From Hyphochytrium catenoides (Eukaryota > Sar > Hyphochytriomycetes > Hyphochytriales > Hyphochytriaceae), in contig FLMG01000135.1 of the NCBI GenBank assembly GCA_900088475.1, positions 1 to 64,000 on the forward strand: a stretch of 64,000 bases of DNA, written 5' to 3'. Below are positions 1 through 11,400 of this stretch, piece after piece (within the stretch, counting starts at the first letter, position 1; each line of letters opens with the position of its first letter). Under the pieces are notes generated by a model. That model was not told the origin of the DNA, made no database searches, and saw only the letters and a program-made list of their open reading frames with translations. A program made the position numbers and the translations under genes.

Positions 1-1035
1 AGATACCGTACAGGAATGCTGTTGGCAGTCTTATGCATCTGATGGTAGTCCACATAGCTGTGCCCTCAGACTCCAACACCTCCCCGCAGCTCGAACTCAC
101 TGGACCGCTGTGAAGCGGATACTGAGATATCTGAAAGGGACCGCAAATGATATCCCAGGGAATCCCGTGGGGATTCAATCCCAGGAAGAAAATCCAAAAA
201 TTCATTCTTCTTTAGGAACGCAGCACCAAGCAAGTGATCAAGTCCAAGACTCCGAACGCAGTGATTATTCAAACAGTGAACAGTACTCTGAAGACTCGGA
301 CGACAAATCCTCGGAAGCATCGGAGGGAGGCATCAGACCCTGCAAACGCAGACGCAGATACAAGCTTGGAAGTGGACATGTATGAGACTGTGGTGAAACA
401 CCTGATTTCAGCTCTGTACCCCACTTATCCTTGGCACAGAGGTACTCCCAGCAGGACTCCCTCTGGATGCGACCCGGGATGTCTCAATCTGTTGGATGTT
501 CAGGAACCAGCGACCTTCTTAGAGGACGACGCGTTGGCCTCTCCTCAGGCAGTGGAGTGGCAAGAGGCAATCTCCAGCGAGCTACACTCCATGGAGCAGC
601 ACGGGGTATGGGAACTGGTTCCCCGCCCTCCTACCTGGAGCTAACATCGTAGGATGCCCCTGGGTCTTTAAGGTCAAGACCCACGCTGATGGGACCGTAG
701 AGAGGTACAAAGCAAGATTAGTGGCACAAGGTTGCGGCAGAAGGAGGGAATCGTTTATCAAGAAGTTTTTGCTCCTCCGACCATTGGACATGAGTCCATT
801 CGGTGCATCTTGTCATTGGCGGCATCTTTCGACATGGAGATTCATCATATGGATATCAAGACTGCTTTCTTGCACGGGGAGCTGGAAGAAACGGTGTATA
901 TGAAGCTGCCTCCGGGATTCGCCCGGGCTGGTTCCCAAGATCATGTCAAGCTGAACAGAAGCATATACGGATTAAAGCAGAGCCCACGACAGTGGAACAA
1001 GGTGATTGACGGGTATCTGAAGAAGCATGGATTCC
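1..1035 (+). mobile_element. Degenerate Ty1/copia-type retrotransposon pol fragments
   Basis: Pieces of a copia-like polyprotein can be read in several frames. Bases 1-150 encode a stretch ending 'WTAVKRILRYLKGT', which in copia lies between reverse transcriptase and RNase H. Bases about 480-640 encode the start of the RT region ('EWQEAISSELHSMEQHGVWE'). Bases 650-730 encode 'CPWVFKVKTHADGTVERYKA'. After a frameshift near 730, bases 732-1035 encode 'EVFAPP...MDIKTAFLHGEL...SIYGLKQSPRQWN'. The RT homology stops at about 1035, before the catalytic YVDD box. The RNase H-proximal piece precedes the RT start, the reverse of the normal order. With frameshift, truncation and scrambling, this is a dead, rearranged copy, probably from at least two insertions. 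The copia assignment rests on well-known pol motifs. Confidence 0.85.
45..78 (+). repeat. 34-bp direct repeat, copy 1
   Basis: The string beginning gtagtccacatagctgtg and ending ctccaaca is identical to bases 2059-2092. The flanks differ on both sides (cctccccgc follows here, gcttttgt follows the other copy). In this copy it lies inside the degenerate copia reading frame. Confidence 0.9.
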
Positions 1036-2697
1036 ATCCCAGCACTGTAACTCTGAAAGTGGTCATTTTCGGATCACTTTCGGGTAAAACAGTCATTTTC
1101 TGGTTGGTCACTACTGCTGCTTCCAAAAGAAAAATGAGTCACTTTCCAGTCACTTTTGTACGCGTACAAGCTGTGTTTGTCCTGCTACCTGTGTATCCGA
1201 CCACCCATCTTTGCCCACCCATCATTCCAGAAACAATACAATGGGTGTCAGCGGCCCCACGGGTGGCCGAGATTACTGCCACAGTGATTGATATATGATA
1301 AGGGGGCAACCCCCATTTTCCGGTACGAAGATCTTCACCTAGGGAGACACAACACAGCTCAAAACAGCATAGCGAACGTTAGTGAAGACGATCCAATTCA
1401 AATCGATGCAGTAGTCTTCAGAAGTCAGAGCACAACAGAAGCAGGTGCTTCTCCTTCCCTGGTTCTTCATAGAGTCTTTGTCTATCAAGCTCAGTCTAAG
1501 CACCGCGGCAGCTTCACGAAGTCGAGTCTCCCTCCACCACCCTCCTCTCTGCTGGTTGCTGCGCTGGTTGCTGGCATAGAGTTGTCAGTTGGCCGCCATC
1601 GCGTCTATCCTGATGCCATCCTTCATCATTGTTGCGACCAGCAGCTATACAATGTCAACGTTATGCAACCCAAAGATTATTCGATCAGCTTCCTCCCACT
1701 TTCAGATTGTTGTTGGCACAAATTCCTGACACCTTTCTTTATCCCCCGTGAAGAATGAAGTCCTGCTTTTGATGGATTTGTATGGGATGATTGGACAATG
1801 TCATTAGATGAGAGTGCTCGACTTATAAGCCCAACTGGGGTCCCATAATCTAGAGCTATTCTGACTATGCCGACTATTCCTAATATAGTCTAAGATAGTC
1901 AGTCATAGAGAAATCCCTGTCTAGAACAGTCAGTCCTGAAGGTATCCGGGGTACTGACCATAAGCCATAGATATAAACACGGGCATTTCGTTTGCTTCAT
2001 ATCTCGGCTTCTACTGGGAGTTTAGAGCTGAAACTTGGGTAGTTAAGCTTGCCAGCTTGTAGTCCACATAGCTGTGCCCTCAGACTCCAACAGCTTTTGT
2101 ACCAGAACGAACCTTCAATCCGTCGGAGATATGGCCAAGTACGTTGCCGTTCGACTCCAGGTCGTCAAAGTCGCGCGTTTGTTGATTCCGACGCCGGTGG
2201 TGTGACCTGAGGAACCTCCTCACCATGACCATTCCCGTAGTGCAGCACAGAAAGGTGGTGGTAGCAGAGTCCTTATTAGTCCCTCCTTCTCCCTGCTCTT
2301 TCTCACTCATGAACTCATCGCTCCACGTGCCATTGAACCTGCCCTCCTCTACTAATAGGGAGAGCATCTCGGTACCATCCCACCCTGGCGCAGATCATCA
2401 TGCAACAGAATATTATGATAGTAGGCCCTAAGAGTTCGCTGGTAAGACCCCTGACATTATTTGCGTCCTTTGGTAAGATCTGCGTACGTTGCTGACTCTA
2501 TTTTGAAGCACTAGGGGATGCTATTGCTCGAGACCTGTTGCACAAGTCATCCCTACCGTAAAGCCCCGATTGCTACATTACTAGAACTGACACTATTGGT
2601 CCTGACCACAAAAGGTGCGAATGATTTACCCTTCTTCTTCTACTCGATCTCCCTTAACACTAACAGAAAAATTGGCCTTCGATGTTTCTAGACCCTT
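1036..2697. other. Retrotransposon-flanking debris, LTR-like stretch, no convincing gene
   Basis: No recognisable protein homology was seen. An open frame of 156 codons at 1288-1758 has no identifiable domain and may be chance or gag-leader debris. Bases about 1765-2058 look like a regulatory or LTR-type stretch: a TATA-like 'atagatataaac' near 1965-1980 is preceded by a cluster of short agtc/gactat motifs at 1860-1945. No clean TG...CA ends or paired LTR were found, so the LTR reading is only a suggestion. Confidence 0.4.
2059..2092 (+). repeat. 34-bp direct repeat, copy 2
   Basis: Exact match to bases 45-78, about 2 kb upstream, in the same orientation. Here it directly follows an LTR-like stretch. 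It could be a remnant of the same copia coding segment, a junction duplication or part of a terminal repeat; the sequence alone does not decide. Confidence 0.9.
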
Positions 2698-3200
2698 TTG
2701 CTGTGTGAACTGCAGGCTGATAAAATTCTCACAAGTGTGCTCCGTTCCGCCACCACGTTCTATAAGGGCCTGTCTGGATTCAGCAAACTTGGGCTTTGTG
2801 ATAACCTGCAATGCATAGCTGCTCTCCTATCCTCCACTTCATTTTCACCAGGAGCTCTATCATCAGTTGACACTAATGAATTGGGATTGGCCAATCAGTA
2901 TACAAAGTCTTCTGTCCAGGGTGAATCCCTTACCCTAGCCTCTATCCAGCAGGCTGCAGCGAAGGCGAAAGCCGTCCAGAGTAGCCACAAATGGCTGCTA
3001 GACAGTGGATGCTCCAGTCACATTATTATTGGAGATCCATCACTCTTTTTCTCTTTCACTTCTATTGACCCTCTTCCTCTCTTTACCGCTGACAACCGGC
3101 CAGTTTTTGCCGTGGGAAAGGGAAGTATACTTATCCCTGCTGCCAATAGAGCTACCACCCCTCTCTACCTGCCGAATGTGCTTTATGCGCCAGGCTTTCC
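2698..3200 (+). mobile_element. Copia-type protease fragment
   Basis: The open frame contains 'KWLLDSGCSSHI', the aspartic protease signature (D-S-G) of Ty1/copia polyproteins. It is followed about 50 residues later by 'LYLPNVLYAPGF', the conserved segment just before integrase. Upstream residues have no recognisable CCHC zinc knuckle. The frame stays open into a different, host-type domain, so the transposon part ends near 3200. No integrase follows. This is a truncated fragment, possibly of the same family as the RT pieces at 1-1035 but not contiguous with them. Confidence 0.75.
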
Positions 3201-3639
3201 GAAGGAGCAAGGCCAACAGGGCGAAGAAGGCTCTGCGGCAAACTTGAAGGCGAGCGCGACTCAGATACGCCGTGGAGGGAAATGGACCTACGAAGAAGAA
3301 GTCTTTACACGCAAACTTATTGAGTATTTTCTGGCAGGCATTCTTCCCCTTCAACCTGGGACGACACTAAGGAGCTTTTTAGCAGAGAGATTGCAGTGTG
3401 ACCCAATGCGGGTGTCAAAGAAGCTTGCTTCTCTGGAGATCGCGGGCCTAGCAATTCCCCGGAAAGCAGGAAAAAAGCTCTTCAAGCCGCAGAGTTTACT
3501 TTATCGTCAGGACAGTTTCGCCGGAGAAGAAGTACAACATCCTCCCGACGAGGAAGCGAAAAGGAAGGAACTGGAACAAGCGTTAGAAGACATCGCAACC
3601 AGTGAGAGGAACTTTGTCCAATCTCTTGAGACCATATAG
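3201..3639 (+). CDS. Partial gene with a stramenopile-type 'WT-EEE...CDPMR-SKK' domain
   Basis: This part of the open frame encodes 'GKWTYEEEVFTRKLIEYF', then 'GTTLRSFLAERLQCDPMRVS' followed by KK, and a charged C-terminal helix ending at the stop at 3637-3639. From memory this domain pattern is abundant in diatoms, brown algae and oomycetes and largely absent elsewhere; its function is unknown. It is continuous in frame with the upstream copia protease. A plausible 3' splice site (ggccaacag|ggcgaag, about 3218) suggests the native exon may start there, with its 5' part lost or further upstream. It may be a broken gene, an exon downstream of a transposon-containing intron, or a real chimera. 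Confidence 0.6.
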
Positions 3640-4582
3640 CGTCCAGGAAAGGCCTAGCTAAGGCAATGGTACCGTTATGTTGCCATTCTGCCTGCTGCAT
3701 GACGATGGGTATGTTGCCGCAACGGTTGAGAGCTATGGCAGGTGTAGAGCCCAATGCATGGTACACGGATAGGGATTGTACAGCATATTTAAACTTTATC
3801 AGCAGTCTACATATACCTTATACTTAATCTATGTCATTGTACGCCCAATGCGCCTTCAACATAGCAATTGTTGTTATGAGGGAGAGGTATTCCATGCAAA
3901 ACCTCTGCATTTTAGCGAGTAACAGCAAAGGTCAACGAAGCGGCACGACTCCTTGTCAGGTAAGAAGGGGTCGGTAAGAAGCAAGGCGAAGAAGACAAAC
4001 GTCTCCAGGACTACGGTCTGAACAGGGCAGCCAGAACTTCAAAGTGCAACTTTTGATGGGGCGATCTAACGAGCTGAACTAAAGGGTGCAATGCTCTTCC
4101 TTCGATTGGCAATACTATACAAAACTGGTATCTTGACGCCTGGGCAACTTTGGCCTTCCTTTCCAGCTTTTTCCTTGCTGTTTTCTTTTCGCTCGAGGGG
4201 CACCTCGTTGGCCGTACTGCCAGGCAATCTCATCCAACACTTGGTCCCACCTTAGATGCCTGTATCGGCACTGTCGGCCGAGAAAATGTTGAGAGATTAA
4301 CTCCTTCTACTTATACGAGGGAGAAGGTATGGAAAGTGAGTAGACATGAGACCCACCGTACGCATCACACGGCATTCCCCTAGCTTAGCAAACGCAATGC
4401 AGTAGTGCACTTGAGGGCTGATCTGTAGAGGTCCTTGCTCGAAGTTCTCCAAGGATTTCTCAGTATTTCCAGCGGAGGGGAACACGGAGAAAAATCTCGG
4501 GTTCTCAGGGTTCGCCCGAAGGTGCAGAAAGCGACAAGAGACCCCTGGTGTCCGAAACAACACATGGTTAAAAGCCTACCCT
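3640..4582. other. Intergenic, no gene recognised
   Basis: Short open frames on both strands lack recognisable domains or convincing splice structure. No RNA gene or repeat was identified by eye. Confidence 0.5.
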
Positions 4583-5083
4583 CTATAGAGGTATCAAGCA
4601 ACTCAACGATAGTTGTCGCATGAAGTTCTGGGATAAGTGGTGGGATGCTCGACACGAAGGAAGCTCATCGCATTGAAACCCGAGGCCAAGAGAAAGCGCT
4701 ACTAGCACCAGGTCTATAACCAGTTTGTCTCTCCTAGTTATCTTACCAGCCGGACACTCTTCTCCTCTCTCGAACTCCTTGCAGTACGAAGTGACAGGAG
4801 GGAAGGTGCCTGGCACCTGTCCCTCTACGAAACACTCCTCTTCAAAGGGAATATACACAACCACATCCGGTAGCAAGCTGGCGTCATCTTCTCTCTTCCA
4901 GAGATCGAGTGAAGACATTGAAGTTGACTGCAAACTTGGCCCTTTGGGATCGATGGCAGCTAAAAGGTTTACTTGGTGTCCTTGAACCTCATGCTGGACC
5001 ACGTAGCTCCCAGTCGGAGAAGCAAGGAGGGCTGATAGCAGATTTCCTAATACGGTTACGTTAAACGCAACGCTGAAGCGCAA
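4583..5083 (-). CDS. Hypothetical cysteine-containing protein, possibly partial
   Basis: A continuous minus-strand frame of about 166 codons begins with a hydrophobic segment ('VLGNLLSALLAS') that could be a signal peptide. It continues with an acidic, Cys-containing stretch ('YIPFEEECFVEGQVPGTFPP', 'EFERGEECPAG') and ends with another hydrophobic run. The first in-frame codon is not an ATG, so the true start may lie in an upstream exon; a possible donor follows 'ECPAG'. No family is recognised. It lies downstream of the ICE2-like gene on the same strand. It could be a short secreted or membrane protein, or a chance frame. Confidence 0.35.
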   Translation of the reverse strand: MRFSVAFNVTVLGNLLSALLASPTGSYVVQHEVQGHQVNLLAAIDPKGPSLQSTSMSSLDLWKREDDASLLPDVVVYIPFEEECFVEGQVPGTFPPVTSYCKEFERGEECPAGKITRRDKLVIDLVLVALSLGLGFQCDELPSCRASHHLSQNFMRQLSLSCLIPL

Positions 5084-5399
5084 GGGAAAGCATTGTTAGA
5101 GTTTGTTACTCAATCTAGTGAAGCAGGAAACAGTGTTAAGGTTCCTTTACCAGGAGGGGCAAGAGACAACAACGCAAACGGAGCCTGCAAACCTACTCAA
5201 ACGGACAAGCTTGTGGGAAAACCTCGTTCCTTTTCTTGATTGAGATATCTGTCACTGCTCCTTCTACAGGGTTCACGGTAACTGGAACAGATATAGGTGA
5301 ACAATCAGCAATTAGAATCAGCCAGAGAAGCGGTTGGTGAAGTTCAAGAGGATGGAAGAAGGCGATCGTTTGGCACGCGATTGGGTAGGAACTTTTAGC

Positions 5400-7873
5400 T
5401 TAGAGAGACCGCAGACAACTTAATTGCCTACCGAATGCTACTTGCGCTTGAGGGCTTATTGCGAAATGGACCCAGAGTTGAACCAGTTCCGTCATTGTAA
5501 GCTGCTCCTTTCCTATGTCAGGACGATATGCAAGCCTCGTGTGAAGGAATACTTCGTTACTCCCTTCCGTCTAACGGACAAAAGTGAGACGAGAACCTAT
5601 CACGAGAGCTCTAACTTGAAAGGGCTTGGTTGCTTACCACGTTGGGCAAGCAAAATTGTCGATTGCGGTGCCTCACAAGGAGGCGGTAATTGAGTGCCCT
5701 TAGCAGACTGTATGAATAGGTCTCCTCGTCTCCTCTTGCAATTTTTTCCGCCTTGCGCTCACTTCCTTCGTCTTAAGTCCAGCTTAAGTACTCCTCAATG
5801 GTAAACGCAAACGCAGTGCGAGAGAGCCTTACTTGCGTGGCTCCTGAGAAGTTCCCTTATCTTGCCCTCATAAACAGCCAGCATGACATCCCGCGTCGTA
5901 AAGCGCGGCTTGGTGAGCCTCTCGCCAAACACTATGCACTTTGCGGAAGTTCGAAAGGAGAAGAGTGACGCTGGGGGTGTAGGCGCCGCGATGACTTCAA
6001 CAGGTACTTCCCAATGCTGCCAAAATAGGAAAGAAATAAGTAAGCTAACTAAGAAGTGGACGAGTATACCGGAAACGCAAGGGCCTTACTTCTTGGAAGA
6101 GCGGTCTATGGCTATCTAGCAAAGCATAAAGAGTCGCGTCGTCGCAGATTGCATCCGCATCATATGCTGCCATCAATTCCCGAGCTCGACTATCAAGGAT
6201 TTGATCCTCTTTCATGCTCAGCGAGGCGTCATCACCTTCCACTGGACAACGCGCCAAAGGTATGGGAAGACCTACAATATCCTTCAACAGGATTGATGGA
6301 ATACCAGAAGGTATCTCCTCTTGGAGTTGAAGGTCACAAGAGATAGCGGAAATCTGGTCCCGAGTAACGATCACATAGAGTCACCCACGCGGCCAGCCGA
6401 AGAAGAGAATTGTGGAGCCAACGGGCAAGCGAGAGGGTGAGAACTGCATAGGCTTCAGGCACCGAAGCACTAAAGTTGATACCGACCTTGGTTAGCTGAA
6501 GGCAGTCAGACCGTTGGTAGAACTGGGGCAGCCGTCTCACCCGTTCTCTCCGTCTTTTACGCTGGTCCTTGAACTGCCAACAGTGTTATGGGAATAGGGG
6601 AGACGGTTAGTTGCATTCCTATAGAAGACTTATGCGGACGATGTTTACCAGCATCTTCGCTTCTTCGCTGCAAAACAGGTATCGCCACTTCTGGCGCATT
6701 GCTGTCTCTTTCTGCATGAGCTGGAGTTGCCTCTGCCAATGGAGAAGCAAGCGAACGACAGCAATTAGACCCAGAGAGAAAGTTGGGGTTCCCTTTTATA
6801 CCTTTTCTTCCATGACTGAGCGATGCAGAGCCTCCAATCTCATTCTGTCGGCCTCCACCATCAGGCCATGGCCCGATTTAGCCTAATACACGAGAGTAAA
6901 GCAAAAGAGAGAGTAAGGCGATGCCGATAATTTGAGGAAGAGGAGAAGACCGAGGAGCCTGGAGGAGTAGAGAATCCCAGCAGGAGGGATGGCGCTTCAG
7001 CAAAGCGCAGGCATAACAGGTGCAGCCATCGGATAGCACTCGCAAGGGTTAAAGCTTTAGCTCCTAGGGTCACAGATACCTTCTCTGCTAGCTGGCACAA
7101 CGCAAAATAAGCTTGATGCTCATATTGGGAGAGGGAGGAGAAAGGCAGTCGCTCCTTGAAAGTTTTTTCTCTTTCTTCTTGGTGCTTCACTTTCGCTTTA
7201 CTATCTTCCTCCCCCTCTTCAGGCGCTTCTTGTGTCTTCGTTTGCTTGCCGTCCGCAGCCAGAGGCGTTGCTTGCTTGTCTGAAGACGTCTCTTCAGTAG
7301 GATGGATGGCAGTGGTTGCAGGTGGCGGTGGCTTTGAAGCCGGGAGTTTCGCCTCTCTTTTTGGCTTCTTTAAAGTTTGTGATGCCCGCAAAGCCGCGGC
7401 TTGGGTCTGAGCTTTCTGCGCAACCCGTCTCACCAGTTGTCGGGCTGCAGCTAACGATCCCTTTTGACGGACAGGTTAGAGAGAAAGTGGTCAATAGCTA
7501 AAATTTGAGTGAGTGATTGAAGTGATAAGAAAGAGAGCAAATGTCCCTCGCTAAGAAGTGATATCGCAATTTTTGGAGCCTGCACATAACGGAAACTTAC
7601 CTCTATCGAGAAGTTGTCAAAGCTCTCCTCCGTTAAGAACGCGTTTACCCTGTCCGTTATTGAAGGCCATGAAAGTCTATTAACTAGGTGCACAAAGCCG
7701 TCAATCCCTGTTCAATGACACTACCCGCTTGAAGCTTCATTACGTGGTTGTAGCAGACCCTGAGCCTCCAGCTCCACCATCTCCTGCTCTGCGGAGAAGC
7801 CGATGATGTCGCTGATCGGCCTAATAAGCTTATAGGTAAGCTGCAACACATCTTGAGAGTCTTCGTCAACCAT
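5400..7873 (-). CDS. ICE2: Little elongation complex subunit 2 homologue (ICE2/NARG2)
   Basis: In animals ICE2 is a subunit of the Little elongation complex, which supports RNA polymerase II transcription of snRNA genes. The start is ATG at 7873 (MVDEDSQDVL). After a 48-nt intron comes 'GLSWPSITDRVNAFLTEESF', matching the N-terminal block of animal ICE2. Next is a basic/charged linker with 'LPFSSLSQYEHQAYFALCQL' (7100-7150), then 'LYALLDSHRPLFQE' spliced to 'HWEVPVEVIA' (6000-6130), aligning with the animal 'LF-LLN-HGP-YKEQWEIPV' block. The NARG2 C-terminal domain follows: 'YSLLRALNYRLLVR', then 'GKEQLTMTELVQLWVHFAIS' (5440-5760), ending at a stop at 5400-5402. Several introns were deduced from phase and splice sites. 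The predicted protein is shorter than the animal one (nearly 1000 residues). The exon chain between 6370 and 7100 is the least certain part. Confidence 0.8.
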
Positions 7874-8412
7874 CTTCCCGCATAATCTTCAAAGGTCTCT
7901 TCGAGTTGCAGACATACAACGCCAAAGCTTCTCACCCGAAATTCCTCAGATTTCACGGACAGAAAGCTTAAGCGAGAGATCTCCCACTGATGACATTCTA
8001 TGGAAGAGCAAGAGCTAAGGCGTAGAAAGTAACTAGCTATGGGATGGCGCCTTATGCCTGCGCCGGTAAGATAGTAGAGATGTAGAGATTGAGTCTGGGA
8101 GGACAGGACCCGTCTCCATCCGCGCGCTCAGAAAACATCAGAATCCATTTTGCTTCTCATGTCCGTAGCGTTATCTTAAATAAGGCTAGACTACATTTAC
8201 AAGTAACGCTCATTGGAAAAACACCATTTAGAACAAATCACTGTCCAGTAAGCCTCCAGGTGCAGAAGTCGCGTTGCTCTGGATTTCTGTGGTCATCTCA
8301 ACGGATCCAAGTGCGCACCCTCCTCTGTCTTGGCCTGCAGATGAGTGTTCAGGAGGAAGAAGGCCTTAGAGAGCCGCAACTGAATCTTTTTTTACCTGCA
8401 AGGTGGAGGATT
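7874..8412. other. Short intergenic spacer
   Basis: This separates the SMARCC stop (8413-8415) from the ICE2 start on the same strand and presumably holds the ICE2 promoter. The plus-strand open frame at 8089-8487 has no recognisable domain and overlaps the antisense of the last SMARCC exon. Confidence 0.5.
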
Positions 8413-11400
8413 CTAAGACTCCCCGCTGGCACTTGCTTCCTCGCCTTTTGGAAGCCCAGTGAGGCTTACTGCGCTCGCTCTGGGTAAGAGGTCACTCTGT
8501 GGATCAGCCCCGAACGCACTGTCCACAGATGCCTCGATTGTCTCGGCCCCTTCAGCTGTGAAATGTATAGAACAATAGTCAGCATCTTTTCCTCTCCCAA
8601 GAGAAAGGAAAACGCTTGATATAGCTTACCTTCATTCCCTGCAAAGTGGGCGACGTGACTCTCAACGGGTCCAGACTGCATTCTGGTTTCCTCCTGATTC
8701 GCAGCGAGAGATCTTCCAACTCCTCCTGCTTCTGAACCTCCTAGAAGAGGACTCTCCTCAACTTCCATCATCTCCAAAGGAAGCTCTAGATTTGAGGCAT
8801 CCACATCCAAGACGTGGGTGGTAGACTGATGCTGTACAGTTTGTGCTCTCTCCTTGGCCCGCGAGAGGAGCAATTCCAGCCGATCCTTCTCAAGCTACAA
8901 TTTACACATACAAATAAAAACCAGACTTAGTATACAGATAGTCCTAAAACGACGGAGAAAGGGGGGAAAATGAGCTCGGCGCAGGGACAAGTGGATGCGT
9001 AATGTGCCCACGCGTGCCGCCAGCTAGGATCTAGGGAGGTAGTAGAGATACATGGCGCACCCCAAGAAGATCAACACCCTCACCTGCTGTCTTTCTTGCT
9101 CCAACAAGTTCTCCAGAGTCTCAAATTGCTTAAGCTTCAGATCGATCTTTTTTAGCTGCTTCTCTACGAGGATTGTGACTAATCGTTGGATCTCCTGTTC
9201 TTCTCGATCCGCAATGGTCTGGGTACATCATTATCGGGGATGAGGGAGATGGACGTTGTAGAAGGCGAAGATGTTAGACATGGACAATAGTGGGGAATAG
9301 CGGATAAGGAGCTCCAAAAACTAAGCAGGATCCAGCAGAAGCACTATGGTTTGAAATAGCAAGCTCTGTGAGTGGTCTAGCGGTAACCTTTGCTCGCACT
9401 GCAGCCGCGGCCAGAGCGGTCGCTGCGGTAGTCTGCATGTTGAAGTTCTTTAACGAAGCTTCATCTTTGCCGCCCATTCTCGCTTTCGCGATCTGCTGGG
9501 CCGCAATCTTGGAGAGAGGGGCTTCCTCCTCGTCGGAGTCATCATCGGAGATCTCTGGCCGCTGCCGAGCGGTCTCAGAAGGGCTGGGCACTTTGCTTCC
9601 CTTTGACTTTGCTCCTCCTTTGCTAGTTGCCTCACTCTTTGTCTTGGCTCCAGACTTGACAGTGCCAGCTACAGGCCCCTTGCCCGATGGGGTGTCAGAG
9701 TCTAAAAACAAAGTGGGTAAGAAAGCTGGCCGCTGCAGAGACGTACACTTCTCATTGTCTCTACAGTAGTCGTATTAACACCTCCTCAGCAGTGTTCCCT
9801 TGGTCTTGAGTACGCTTACTCTACCCTATACTCATCTCCCGTACCTGACGCAAGCGTATGTTGCCTAATAACTTCCTTCAAAGCTGCTTGTGCTGCTGCA
9901 GCTGCCACTTCTGGATGCACATAGCCCATGAGAAAGGCCATCTGAACAGTTAATTGTTAGAAATGCACACATACCGGTGCGACACCAACACCGTCTATAG
10001 GACACCACAAAAGACAGATTTTGCGGTTGTCGAGAGCAAGTTGTGTGTTGATGGTAGAGGTGGGCAAAGTACAGATTTCTATGGCAGCCAGAACCTTGCC
10101 ATCAAAGAGGACCAACTAGGAAGGGTAGCCGAACTCACCTGCGCCATCACTGGATTTGGCATCTCACCAAAAGGGGTAGGAACATTGGTCCCTTGTTCTT
10201 TTACGTTCAAATTTTTTCTCCGCGATATGTCAGAGCCCACCACCTTCTTCCGATAGTCCTCGTACACAGGTTCGTCGATGGGCATCTGGATAAATTTCAT
10301 GACGCAATCGTGCTTGCTCTTTGTGCCGACCGCCGCAGCTACAGCGTCCCAATCCATTTCCGCTTCACCTGTACTAGCCTCCAACGCTTCCAGAAGCTTA
10401 AGTACTTCTTCATCTGTCCATTTCGACTGCATTCACACATCCAAGAGCAAACCAACGGTCAAATACAGCCAGGCTGATGGTCAAAATAGGAGAAGTAGAG
10501 AACGGGGCGCTGGACTGCTTGGGACCAGTGCCTCTAGAAATTGAAAGCACCATTTGCTCGTCTTTTTCCCCGAGAGAAAGCAAATCGAGAAAGAAGTGCT
10601 TCTTTATGGAGAATCTTTACTATTTGAAGCAGGAGTTCACGGCCACTGACCTCACTGCTGACTTCTCGCCGGACAAAATCCTGGGTACTGAGAACCGCTG
10701 AATACTTGCCATCTGTGAAGCAGCTCGAGCAGATAACTGCACCTGCCCATAGCGCGCTACTAATATTTCCGGCCTGGGTTGACATGCCCTGGTTAGGCTG
10801 CGCAAGATGGCGCCAGTAGCTGATTCCCGACCAATGTAAACTTTAGGACTTGACGTCGTATAGCCGTTCGCTCTCAGCCCCGGCTACTGTGATGTTCTTG
10901 CGGAAACAGCGTAGGGTTCTTTGCTTTGCCCTATCTCCTTTCATTCTCAACCTAGGTCCCACTACTTATGTACAGATCTCTTCTCACCTGCTTTGCCCTC
11001 GCTTCATCAGTGGGTGTGTAGTACACCCGGGTGCATTTCATTCCGCAGTATGAGCAGAGCTTGGGACCCATGTTTGCCCCTAGAGGTTCTAACGAGAACA
11101 TAGCTTGTGGGGCCACATTGAGGATGCTGCGAGGCGTCACCTCCCGTTTGGGAATCTATTCGAAGAAAAGGCGGCTTAGACTTGCCCAGTGGTGAGCCAA
11201 TGTTCGTAATCCTATGTTCATATGGCCGCCTCCAAACGCGGCTAGCAACTAATATTGCCCTCATAATCAACCCACCCACCTCTGCCACTAGGCTCCTTGG
11301 TTGGGAGCCCTGTGCTGGATGAGGAGGAAGGGGTCTTGAGTTGGGATTGACATTGAAGTTGATAAGTCCCCAGTGCTCTAGGAACTCGTGAACGCGGAGG

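Noticed and set aside
1288-1758. 156-codon open frame in retrotransposon debris
   Set aside because: No gag or other domain is recognised; kept only as part of the debris region.
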